NCBI GenBank assembly: GCA_019237595.1
Contig: JAFAGU010000272.1
Location: forward strand, 1-6,662
DNA: 6,662 nucleotides
Source of the DNA: Betaproteobacteria bacterium
GTDB lineage: Bacteria; Pseudomonadota; Gammaproteobacteria; Burkholderiales; SG8-39
Reading direction: 5' to 3'
Positions within the stretch are counted from its first letter, which is position 1, and each line of letters starts with the position of its first letter. Shown here piece by piece: positions 1 through 6,161 of this stretch. Under the pieces are notes generated by a model, which searched no databases, was not told the DNA's origin, and saw only the letters and a list, made by a program, of their open reading frames with translations. A program made the position numbers and the translations under genes.

Positions 1-1125
1 ATCGGGCTCGCGAGCCTGCGGCGCCACGCTTCCGGGAATGCGATCCAGGCCGCGTGCCTCGCGCTCGGGCTCACTTCGCTCCTCCTCCTCACCTTCACGC
101 GCAACGATCTCGTGGACGCGTGGCGCCGCAGCGCGCCGCCGGACGCGCCCAATCGCTTTCTCCTGGGCGTGCAGCCGGACCAGGTGGAACAGGTCAAGGC
201 CTTTTTCGAAGAGAGGCGCCTCCCCGTGCCGGAGCTCGATCCAATGGTGCGCGGGCGCGTCGTCTCGCTTAACGGGCGGCCGGTCAGCGAGGCGGATTAC
301 TCCGAAGACCGGGCTCGGCGACTGGTCGAGCGGGAGTTCAACCTCTCCTACAGGGACTCGCCGCCACCGCACAACCAGATTTCCGCAGGCCGCTGGTTCT
401 CGGCGGATTCGCGGGAGATCTCGGTCGAGGAGGGCGTCGCGCGCACGCTCGGCTGGAAGCTCGGCGACACGCTCGCCTTCGATGTCGCGGGCGAGCGCTT
501 CAGCGCCACCCTCACGTCTCTCAGGGCGCTGAGGTGGGATTCCATGAAGGTGAACTTCTTCATCATCGGGCCGCCTTCGCTGCTCCGCGACCTGCCGGCA
601 AGCTACATCGCGGCCTTCCGCATCGAGCCCGGCGCGCAAAGCCAGGCGATGAACGAGCTCGCCTCGCGCTTCCCGAACATCACCCTCGTCGACGTCGCCG
701 CGCTCGTTCGCCAGGCGCAGGACGTGGTCGACCAGCTCGTCCACGCCGTCCAGTTCGTGTTTCTCTTCGCCCTGGGCGCCGGGCTCGTCGTGCTGTACTC
801 GGCGCTCCTCTCGACCGAGGACGAGCGAAGGCGCGAGGCGGCTGTCATGCGGGTGCACGGTGCCTCGCGCGCGAAAGTGGCGGCGAGCCAACGGCTCGAA
901 TTCCTCGCCATGGGCACGATCGCCGGCGTGCTTTCGAGCGCGGGTGCCGCCGCCATCGGCGAAATCCTGGCGCGCCGTGTATTCGAGCTCGACCTCGACG
1001 CGGGCTTTGGTGTCTGGATCGCCGGACCGCTCGCCGGGCTCGCGCTCCTGTCGCTGAACGCGTGGCTCTCCTCGCGCCAGGCGGTGCGCGCTTCGCCCGC
1101 GCTGACGCTGCGCGAAGCGGCATAA
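1..1125 (+). CDS. ABC transporter permease, YbbP/FtsX family (C-terminal part, 5' truncated by window)
   Basis: The frame is open from base 1 to the TAA at 1123-1125 (374 residues), with the N-terminal part lying outside the window. It shows a hydrophobic helix at about residues 13-31, a large soluble, probably periplasmic, region at about 32-245, then three more helices at about 249-269, 301-322 and 337-355. This matches the second half of MacB/FtsX-type permeases. The soluble region has motifs I associate with the YbbP group (COG3127): PPDAPNRFL near residue 46, and a LRALRWDSMKVNFF segment near residue 175. The segment REAAVMRVHGASRAKV after the second helix is the usual FtsX cytoplasmic loop. 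Such permeases pair with a YbbA/LolD-like ATPase, expected upstream, and are linked to envelope lipid or lipoprotein export and mechanotransmission. The substrate cannot be told from sequence. rmuC starts 17 bases after its stop, so the two may be cotranscribed. Confidence 0.9.
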   Translation: MGLASLRRHASGNAIQAACLALGLTSLLLLTFTRNDLVDAWRRSAPPDAPNRFLLGVQPDQVEQVKAFFEERRLPVPELDPMVRGRVVSLNGRPVSEADYSEDRARRLVEREFNLSYRDSPPPHNQISAGRWFSADSREISVEEGVARTLGWKLGDTLAFDVAGERFSATLTSLRALRWDSMKVNFFIIGPPSLLRDLPASYIAAFRIEPGAQSQAMNELASRFPNITLVDVAALVRQAQDVVDQLVHAVQFVFLFALGAGLVVLYSALLSTEDERRREAAVMRVHGASRAKVAASQRLEFLAMGTIAGVLSSAGAAAIGEILARRVFELDLDAGFGVWIAGPLAGLALLSLNAWLSSRQAVRASPALTLREAA

Positions 1126-1142
1126 CTGGATTAATATACAGC

Positions 1143-2354
1143 ATGGTCGAACTTCTTCTTGCTGGCGCGCTTTCGTTCCTCGCAGGCGCGGTGCTCGCCA
1201 CACTCCTGCATCGCAAGCGCCTCGACGGGCTGCGCGCGAGCGCCGAGAACCTCCAGGTGCGGCTGGCGGAGACGCAGGCCTACCTGCGTGCAGAGCGGGA
1301 AAAGACCGCGTGGACGGACGAGGCGAAGGAGCGCTTCAAGGACGCGTTCAAGGTCCTCGCCACGAGCGAGCTCGAGGCGAAGACGACGCAGCTCAAGAGC
1401 GTGGCGAAGGAGGAGCTGGGCGGCGTCGTCGCGCCGCTCAAGGAAGAGCTCGGCAAGCTCGACCGCCAGGTGCGCGAGCTCGAGGCGAAGCGCGAGGGCG
1501 CCTATTCGTCGATCGGCACGCAGCTCGACGGCCTCAACAAGCTCCAGGACTCGCTGCGCCAGCAGACGACCACGCTCGCCCAGGCGCTCAAGGCGCCCAC
1601 GGTGCGCGGCCGCTGGGGCGAGGTGCACCTGCGGCGGATCGTGGAGCTCTGCGGCCTGGAGAAGCACGTCGATTTCTACGAGCAGGAGACCGGAGAGACG
1701 AAGCGCCCGGACATGGTGGTGCGCCTGCCGGAAAAAGGGCTCGTGCCGGTCGACTCCAAGGCCTCGGCGGACGCATTCCTGAAGGCGATGGACGCAGAGA
1801 CCGAGGAAGCGCGGCGCGAGCTCATGAAGCAGCACGCGCAGGCCATTCGCGCGCGGGTGCGCGAGCTCGCGCAACGCGCCTACTGGGACCAGTTCGAGAG
1901 CACGCCGGAAATCGTCGTCATGTTCGTGCCGATCGAGGCTTCCCTCAGCGCGGCCTTCCAGGCGGACCGCGACCTTTTCGACTACGCGTTCCAGAACAAG
2001 GTGCTCGTCGCCTCGCCGATTTCGCTCTTCGCGCTCCTCAAGGCGATCGCTTTCGGGTGGCAGCAGCAGCAGGTCGCGCAGAACGCCGAGCAGATCGCCG
2101 CGCAGGGCAAGACGTTCTACGAGCGCGCGCTGAAGTTCGTCGGCGACCTCGCAGCGCTCGGCAAGTCGCTCGAGGGAAGCGTCAAGAAGTACAACGACGC
2201 GGTGGGCTCGCTCGAGTCCCGCGTGCTTCCCGCGGCGCGCAAGCTCAGGGAGTTCGGCGTGGGGACTTCGGAGCTCGACGCCCCGGAGCCCATCGAGCTT
2301 CAGGCGCGCACGCTCGCGAGCGAAGGCTCGGCGGACATCATCCCGCTCAAGTAA
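1143..2354 (+). CDS. rmuC: RmuC family DNA recombination protein
   Basis: This 403-residue protein has the RmuC layout. An N-terminal membrane-anchor-like helix (residues 2-22) is followed by a charged coiled coil (about 25-150) and the conserved RmuC domain (about 150-370). Recognisable motifs are RGRWGE (155-160), RPD (188-190), VPVDSKAS (201-208), MFVPIEA (260-266) and SPISLFALL (291-299). The D190 / D204-x-K206 arrangement fits the PD-(D/E)XK nuclease-like core proposed for the family. In E. coli, rmuC limits DNA inversions between short inverted repeats; the biochemical activity remains poorly defined. I chose ATG 1143 because it puts the hydrophobic anchor at the N terminus as in relatives; the same frame is open far upstream, but that stretch lies inside the permease gene. 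No good Shine-Dalgarno is visible: TGGA at 1127-1130 is weak and too distant. A strong terminator lies 95 bases after the stop. Confidence 0.95.
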   Translation: MVELLLAGALSFLAGAVLATLLHRKRLDGLRASAENLQVRLAETQAYLRAEREKTAWTDEAKERFKDAFKVLATSELEAKTTQLKSVAKEELGGVVAPLKEELGKLDRQVRELEAKREGAYSSIGTQLDGLNKLQDSLRQQTTTLAQALKAPTVRGRWGEVHLRRIVELCGLEKHVDFYEQETGETKRPDMVVRLPEKGLVPVDSKASADAFLKAMDAETEEARRELMKQHAQAIRARVRELAQRAYWDQFESTPEIVVMFVPIEASLSAAFQADRDLFDYAFQNKVLVASPISLFALLKAIAFGWQQQQVAQNAEQIAAQGKTFYERALKFVGDLAALGKSLEGSVKKYNDAVGSLESRVLPAARKLREFGVGTSELDAPEPIELQARTLASEGSADIIPLK

Positions 2355-2411
2355 TCGCGAGGCGGCGCACGTGTCGCCGAATCGCTACACATCGTACTGA
2401 TTAACAAGGGC

Positions 2412-2440
2412 TTTTCACTTCCATAGCGATTGGGTAGGAT
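2412..2440 (+). promoter_or_regulatory. Candidate sigma-70 promoter for the trehalose genes
   Basis: TTTTCA at 2412-2417 (4 of 6 matches to TTGACA) is separated by exactly 17 bases from TAGGAT at 2435-2440 (4 of 6 matches to TATAAT). The pair lies in the least GC-rich part of the rmuC-otsA gap. Transcription would start near 2447, at the first bases of the hairpin at 2450-2464. This is a pattern match only. Another promoter further upstream, including inside rmuC, is possible. Confidence 0.35.
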
Positions 2441-2449
2441 CGGCCTCGG

Positions 2450-2472
2450 GGAGCGAGCGGCTCCTTTTTTTT
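2450..2472 (+). terminator. Intrinsic terminator between rmuC and the trehalose synthase gene
   Basis: A perfect 5-bp GC-rich stem, GGAGC (2450-2454) with GCTCC (2460-2464), encloses a 5-base loop GAGCG. It is followed directly by eight T residues (2465-2472). Two further G-U pairs could extend the stem using G2448-G2449 and the first Us. Its orientation suits ending the permease-rmuC transcript. What is odd is the position: the T-tract ends 23 bases before the synthase ATG, so any transcript of that gene starting upstream must cross it. Confidence 0.8.
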
Positions 2473-2495
2473 CGCCGCCCGTTTCCGCGTGACCG

Positions 2496-4766
2496 ATGCC
2501 GATTTCGCTGCGTTTCGTCGTCCCCCTCGCCCTCGCGCTCGCCGCGATCGCCTATGCGATCGTGCCCGTAGTCGATCGCCTGACGTTCCAGTGGTTCGTG
2601 CGCGACCTCGACCAGCGCGGCGCCCTGATCGCGAAGACCGCCCAGGAGCCGCTCTCCGAGCTCATGCGAGAGCCGCGCGCAGCGAAGCCGCGCGTCGTGC
2701 GCTACTTCGAGCGCATCATCCAGGGCGAGCGGATCTTCGCGCTCGGGTTCTGCGACCCCTCGGGGCGGCTCCTCTACGCGACCTCGACCTTCCCGGGCGC
2801 GGTGCACTGCAACTCAGGTCCGGTCAATGCGGAGCGGAACATCGTCCTGCAGCTCTCGGACGGTCCCCTGCACGTTTCGTACAACCCGATCTCGGGGGAG
2901 GGCGGCGCGATCCTCGGGCAGCTCGTGATCGTGCACGACATGAGCTTCGTGCAGCGCCGCAGCGCCGACACCAAGAAGTATGTCTTCTACCTTTTCGCGG
3001 GCATCGCCACCGTGGTGGCGCTCATCACGGTGATCATCGCCGAGATCAGTTGGCGAGGCTGGGTGGCGGGGCTGAAGGTGCTGCTGCAGGGGCAGACGTT
3101 GCTGCGCTCGCCCGAGAGCCTGCGGCAGGACCTGCGCAACACGGCGCCCGAGCTGCGCCCGATCGCCAAGGACCTCCAGGCGCTCGTGCGCGACCTCGAG
3201 GTCGAGCGCCAGTCGCGAGACGAGAGCCAGACGCTCTGGGGCCCCGAGGCGCTGCGGCGCATCCTGCGCCAGGACCTGCACGGCGACGAGGTCCTGATCG
3301 TCTCCAACCGCGAGCCGTACATCCATACGCGGCGCAAGGACAACGTGATCGAGATCCAGCGCCCGGCGAGCGGGCTCGTCACCGCGCTCGAGCCGATCGT
3401 GCGCGCCTGCTCGGGCACGTGGATCGCACACGGCGCCGGCAGCGCCGACCGAGACACCGTGGACAGCCACGACCACGTGATGGTGCCGCCCGAGCACCCG
3501 GCGTACCGGATCCGGCGAGTCTGGCTCTCGAAGGAGGAGGAGCAGGGCTACTACTTTGGCTTCGCGAACGAGGGCCTCTGGCCGCTCTGCCACATCGCGC
3601 ATACACGGCCGGTGTTTCGCGCCGAGGACTGGGAGCACTACAAGCGAGTGAACCAGCGCTTTGCGGACATCGTCGCCGACGAGGCGAAGACCCCGGACCC
3701 GATCATTCTCGTGCAGGACTACCACTTCGCGCTCCTGCCGCGCATGGTGCGCGAGCGGCTGCCGCGCGCGACCATCATTACGTTCTGGCACATCCCTTGG
3801 CCGAACCCCGAGGCGTTCGGCATCATGCCGTGGCGCGAGGAGGTGCTCGAAGGCCTCCTAGGCTCGTCGATCCTCGGCTTCCACACGCAGTATCACTGCA
3901 ACAACTTCTTCGACACGGTGGACCGCTTCCTCGAGGCGCGGGTGGACCGCGAGACTTTCTCCATCTCCTATGGCGGCGAGACGACGGAAGTGCGGCGCTA
4001 CCCGATCTCCATCGAATGGCCGCCCGCGCCGCTCGCGGTGCAGGTGCCGGTCGCGGAAGCGCGCGCGCGCGTGCGCCAGCGCCTGGGCCTGCCGCCCGAC
4101 GTGCGGCTCGGCGTCGGCGTGGACCGCCTCGACTACACGAAAGGCATCCTCGAGCGCTTCAGCGCGGTCGAGCGGCTGCTCGAGCTCGAGCCGCGCTGGG
4201 TGGGGAATTTCGCTTTCCTGCAGGTGGCCGCGCCCTCGCGAGCGTCGATCGACGAATACCAGAACCTCGATGCACGGGTGCGCGCGCTCGCGGAGCGGAT
4301 CAACGCGCGCTTCGGGCGGCCGGGCTACCAGCCGATTCTCCTGAAGATCGAGCACCACGACGCGGCGCAGGTCTACGAGCTCTACCGCGCGGCGGACCTC
4401 TGCTACGTCTCGAGCCTGCACGACGGCATGAACCTGGTGGCGAAGGAGTTCGTCGCGGCGCGCGACGACGAGCAGGGCGTGCTCGTGCTCTCGCAGTTCA
4501 CCGGCGCGGCGCGCGAGCTCGCGGAAGCGCTCATCGTCAACCCGTACGACATCGAGCAGTCCGCGGCGGCCATGCACCTCGCGCTCACCATGTCGCCCGA
4601 GGAACAGAGGACGCGCATGCGCAGCATGCGCAACCTCGTGCAGGAGTTCAACGTCTACCGCTGGGCGGGCCGGATGCTGATCGACGCGGCGCGCATGCGG
4701 CACCGCCGCCGCGTGCTCTCTCGCGCGCGCGCGGCACGCCGGCGTGCCGGCGGCGCGGCCGTGTAG
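2496..4766 (+). CDS. otsA: Membrane-anchored trehalose-6-phosphate synthase (GT20) with sensor-like N-terminal module
   Basis: The C-terminal ~490 residues are a GT20 glycosyltransferase, which transfers glucose from UDP-glucose to glucose-6-phosphate to give trehalose-6-phosphate. By motif alignment to E. coli OtsA, the active-site positions are present: VSNRE (269-273), W309, YYFGF and W362, QDYH (407-410, catalytic D408), WHIPWP (431-436), VDRLDYTKG (542-550, phosphate-binding R544 and K549), HDGMNLVAKE (642-651) and SQFTGAARE (666-674). Plain OtsA is about 470 residues. The extra N terminus has a membrane helix (about 5-25), an extracytoplasmic domain (about 27-160, with C86 and C105), a second helix (about 162-182) and a HAMP/coiled-coil-like linker (about 183-245), as in sensor kinases. 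The start is fixed by an in-frame TGA at 2490-2492, and this ATG puts the helix first. No Shine-Dalgarno is visible. An Arg-rich tail (734-750) ends the protein. The phosphatase gene follows after 10 bases. GT20 membership is nearly certain. Trehalose as product rests on that neighbour. Confidence 0.92.
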   Translation: MPISLRFVVPLALALAAIAYAIVPVVDRLTFQWFVRDLDQRGALIAKTAQEPLSELMREPRAAKPRVVRYFERIIQGERIFALGFCDPSGRLLYATSTFPGAVHCNSGPVNAERNIVLQLSDGPLHVSYNPISGEGGAILGQLVIVHDMSFVQRRSADTKKYVFYLFAGIATVVALITVIIAEISWRGWVAGLKVLLQGQTLLRSPESLRQDLRNTAPELRPIAKDLQALVRDLEVERQSRDESQTLWGPEALRRILRQDLHGDEVLIVSNREPYIHTRRKDNVIEIQRPASGLVTALEPIVRACSGTWIAHGAGSADRDTVDSHDHVMVPPEHPAYRIRRVWLSKEEEQGYYFGFANEGLWPLCHIAHTRPVFRAEDWEHYKRVNQRFADIVADEAKTPDPIILVQDYHFALLPRMVRERLPRATIITFWHIPWPNPEAFGIMPWREEVLEGLLGSSILGFHTQYHCNNFFDTVDRFLEARVDRETFSISYGGETTEVRRYPISIEWPPAPLAVQVPVAEARARVRQRLGLPPDVRLGVGVDRLDYTKGILERFSAVERLLELEPRWVGNFAFLQVAAPSRASIDEYQNLDARVRALAERINARFGRPGYQPILLKIEHHDAAQVYELYRAADLCYVSSLHDGMNLVAKEFVAARDDEQGVLVLSQFTGAARELAEALIVNPYDIEQSAAAMHLALTMSPEEQRTRMRSMRNLVQEFNVYRWAGRMLIDAARMRHRRRVLSRARAARRRAGGAAV
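4732..4749. repeat. 18-bp perfect palindrome at the end of the synthase gene
   Basis: CGGCACGCCGGCGTGCCG is a perfect inverted repeat centred between 4740 and 4741. It lies in the last codons of the synthase gene, 27 bases before the phosphatase ATG. In RNA it could form a 7-bp GC stem with a 4-base loop. It has no T-tract and so is not an intrinsic terminator. In DNA this GC-rich, some chance palindromes are expected. Confidence 0.5.
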
Positions 4767-4776
4767 CGGCGCGCGC

Positions 4777-5565
4777 ATGGGGACGGCTCCGCCTTTCGAC
4801 GCCCGCTGGGCGTGGTTCCTCGATATCGACGGAACGCTGCTCGATATCGCGGCGATTCCCTCGGCGGTGAAGACGGGGCCTTCCGATACGCGGCTCGTCA
4901 CGGGGCTCTATTCCGAGTGCCGTGGCGCGCTCGCGCTCATCAGCGGCCGCTCCATCGAAGGCATCGACAAGCTCTTCTATCCTCTGCGGCTGCCCGCGGC
5001 GGGCCAGCACGGCATCGAGCGGCGCGACGCGAAGGGCCGCGTCCGCCGCCATCCCTTTCCCGAGGACGCGATGCGGCGCGCCGCCGAGGAGATCCGGGCG
5101 TTCGTCGAGCGCCACGAAGGGCTGCTCTTCGAGGACAAGGGCGCAAGCCTCGCCGTGCACTATCGCCTCGCGCCGCAGTACGGCGCGGCGGCCCACGCCA
5201 TCCTTCACAAGGCCGCGCAGCATCTCGGCGAGGGCGTCGAGGTCCAGGGCGGCAAGATGGTCGTGGAGCTCAAGCCCTCGGGCCAGGACAAGGGCCTCGC
5301 GATCCAGGAGTTCATGAAGGAGCCGCCGTTTCGGGGGCGCGTGCCGGTGTTCCTCGGCGACGACCTCACCGACGAAGACGGCTTCCACGTCGTGAACCGG
5401 CTCGGCGGGCACTCGGTGAAGATCGGCTCCGGCGTGACCTCCGCCCGCTGGCGCCTGCGCGACGCGGCGGCCGTGCGCCGCTGGCTCAGCGAAGCGCTCT
5501 ACGGATCAACGAAAGATCCTTCACCAGGCGGGCGAACGCCGTCTCCCTCTCCTTCTCGTCCCTGA
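4777..5565 (+). CDS. otsB: Trehalose-6-phosphate phosphatase (HAD superfamily)
   Basis: This 262-residue HAD-type phosphatase should remove phosphate from trehalose-6-phosphate, the second step of trehalose synthesis. The HAD motifs are in order: LDIDGT (15-20) with nucleophile D16 and acid/base D18; ISGRS (55-59); lysines in the ELKPSGQDKG stretch (165-174); and LGDDLTDED (193-201) with Mg-binding aspartates. GQHGIERR (76-83), in the cap region, is typical of OtsB. Length and motif order fit the family. I chose ATG 4777, 10 bases after the synthase stop. An in-frame GTG at 4744 would add 11 residues overlapping the synthase, with no better ribosome site. No clear Shine-Dalgarno precedes 4777, so coupling to synthase translation is likely. 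The last ~20 residues, rich in Ser, Pro and Gly, lie beyond the usual domain end and overlap the convergent gene. Confidence 0.94.
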   Translation: MGTAPPFDARWAWFLDIDGTLLDIAAIPSAVKTGPSDTRLVTGLYSECRGALALISGRSIEGIDKLFYPLRLPAAGQHGIERRDAKGRVRRHPFPEDAMRRAAEEIRAFVERHEGLLFEDKGASLAVHYRLAPQYGAAAHAILHKAAQHLGEGVEVQGGKMVVELKPSGQDKGLAIQEFMKEPPFRGRVPVFLGDDLTDEDGFHVVNRLGGHSVKIGSGVTSARWRLRDAAAVRRWLSEALYGSTKDPSPGGRTPSPSPSRP

Positions 5566-6127
5566 GCCGCAGGAGCGCGGACGGGTGGTAGGTCGCGAAG
5601 GCATGGCGCGCATAGGCGCTTTCGACGAACCTGCCCCTCATCACGGAAACGCGGAAATCCCTGCCGAAGAGAGAACGCGCCGCCGTGGCGCCGAGGCACG
5701 CGATTACTTCCGGCTGGATCGCGGCGATCTCCGACTCGATCCACTGCCGGCAGGCGTCGACCTCGCGCTGCGCCGGCGTCTTGTGCAGCCGCCGCTTCCC
5801 GGTCCTGCCGGCCGGCTGCCACTTGAAGTGCTTGACCGCATTGGTGACGTAGAGCTCGCGCCGATCGATGCCCGCCGCCTCGAGCGCGCGGTCGAGGAGC
5901 CTTCCCGCCGGCCCGACGAAGGGAAGGCCTTTCCGGTCCTCCTCGTCTCCGGGCTGCTCGCCGACCAGCATCGCGCGGGCGTGCGGGTTTCCGGCGCCGA
6001 AGACCGTCTGCGTCGCGTTCGCCCACAGCGGGCAATCCTGGCACGCCCTCGCGGCCTCGCGCAGCGCGCCGAGCGTGCGGTGAAAACGCATCGGCTCGGC
6101 GCCGGCAGGGACGTGGATTCCAGCCAT
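5486..6127 (-). CDS. UdgX-type uracil-DNA binding protein / family 4-like uracil-DNA glycosylase
   Basis: This 213-residue iron-sulfur member of the uracil-DNA glycosylase superfamily resembles UdgX. Four cysteines likely hold a [4Fe-4S] cluster: C29 and C32 (CQDC), C126 and C144. Motif A is GEQPGDEED (56-64), with Gln at position 58 where family 4 enzymes usually have Ala. NAVKHFKW (96-103) is followed by GKRRLH (110-115), corresponding to the KRRIH loop unique to UdgX. H115 aligns with the histidine that forms a covalent bond to the abasic sugar in the Mycobacterium smegmatis protein. Motif B is HPSALLR (181-187). I therefore infer tight, possibly covalent, binding to uracil-containing DNA rather than ordinary turnover; ordinary glycosylase action is the alternative. 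I chose ATG 6127 for its fit to family length. The frame extends to 6238, but that would overlap the divergent gene; ATG 6091 is also possible. It converges on the phosphatase gene with an 80-base overlap. Confidence 0.9.
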   Translation of the reverse strand: MAGIHVPAGAEPMRFHRTLGALREAARACQDCPLWANATQTVFGAGNPHARAMLVGEQPGDEEDRKGLPFVGPAGRLLDRALEAAGIDRRELYVTNAVKHFKWQPAGRTGKRRLHKTPAQREVDACRQWIESEIAAIQPEVIACLGATAARSLFGRDFRVSVMRGRFVESAYARHAFATYHPSALLRLRDEKERETAFARLVKDLSLIRRALR

Positions 6128-6133
6128 GCCGAT

Positions 6134-6139
6134 TAGAAT
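6134..6139 (+). promoter_or_regulatory. Candidate -10 element for the metallo-hydrolase gene
   Basis: TAGAAT matches TATAAT at 5 of 6 positions and sits in the 34-base gap between the divergent genes. It is suitably placed for a start near 6146, just before the ribosome site. I see no convincing -35 element at 16-18 bases upstream, so the call is tentative. Confidence 0.35.
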
Positions 6140-6151
6140 CGCCGCTTCCCG

Positions 6152-6156
6152 GGAGG
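6152..6156 (+). promoter_or_regulatory. Ribosome binding site of the metallo-hydrolase gene
   Basis: GGAGG, within GGGAGGT, lies 5 bases before ATG 6162. It is the only strong Shine-Dalgarno sequence seen ahead of a gene in this window and it fixes that start. Confidence 0.8.
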
Positions 6157-6161
6157 TTTCC

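Noticed and set aside
2361..2378. Possible hairpin GGCG...CGCC just after rmuC
   Set aside because: Only a 4-bp stem with a 10-base loop and no T-tract; the hairpin at 2450-2472 is far better.
4744..4776. GTG at 4744 as the phosphatase start
   Set aside because: It adds 11 unconserved-looking residues inside the synthase gene and has no better ribosome site than ATG 4777.
4819..4849. Direct repeat CTCGATATCG (4819-4828 and 4840-4849)
   Set aside because: It encodes the LDID and LDIA parts of the HAD nucleophile motif in the same frame, so protein sequence and codon choice explain it.
2489..4870. A 793-codon open frame overlapping the trehalose synthase in another forward frame
   Set aside because: Its product is dominated by Arg, Ala, Gly and Pro with no recognisable motif, while the neighbouring frame carries the complete GT20 motif set. 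Long false frames are expected at this GC content.
2814..4901. Two long antisense open frames (2814-3791 and 3858-4901) opposite the synthase
   Set aside because: Low-complexity Arg/Val/Leu/His-rich products without domains; they mirror the codon pattern of the real gene.
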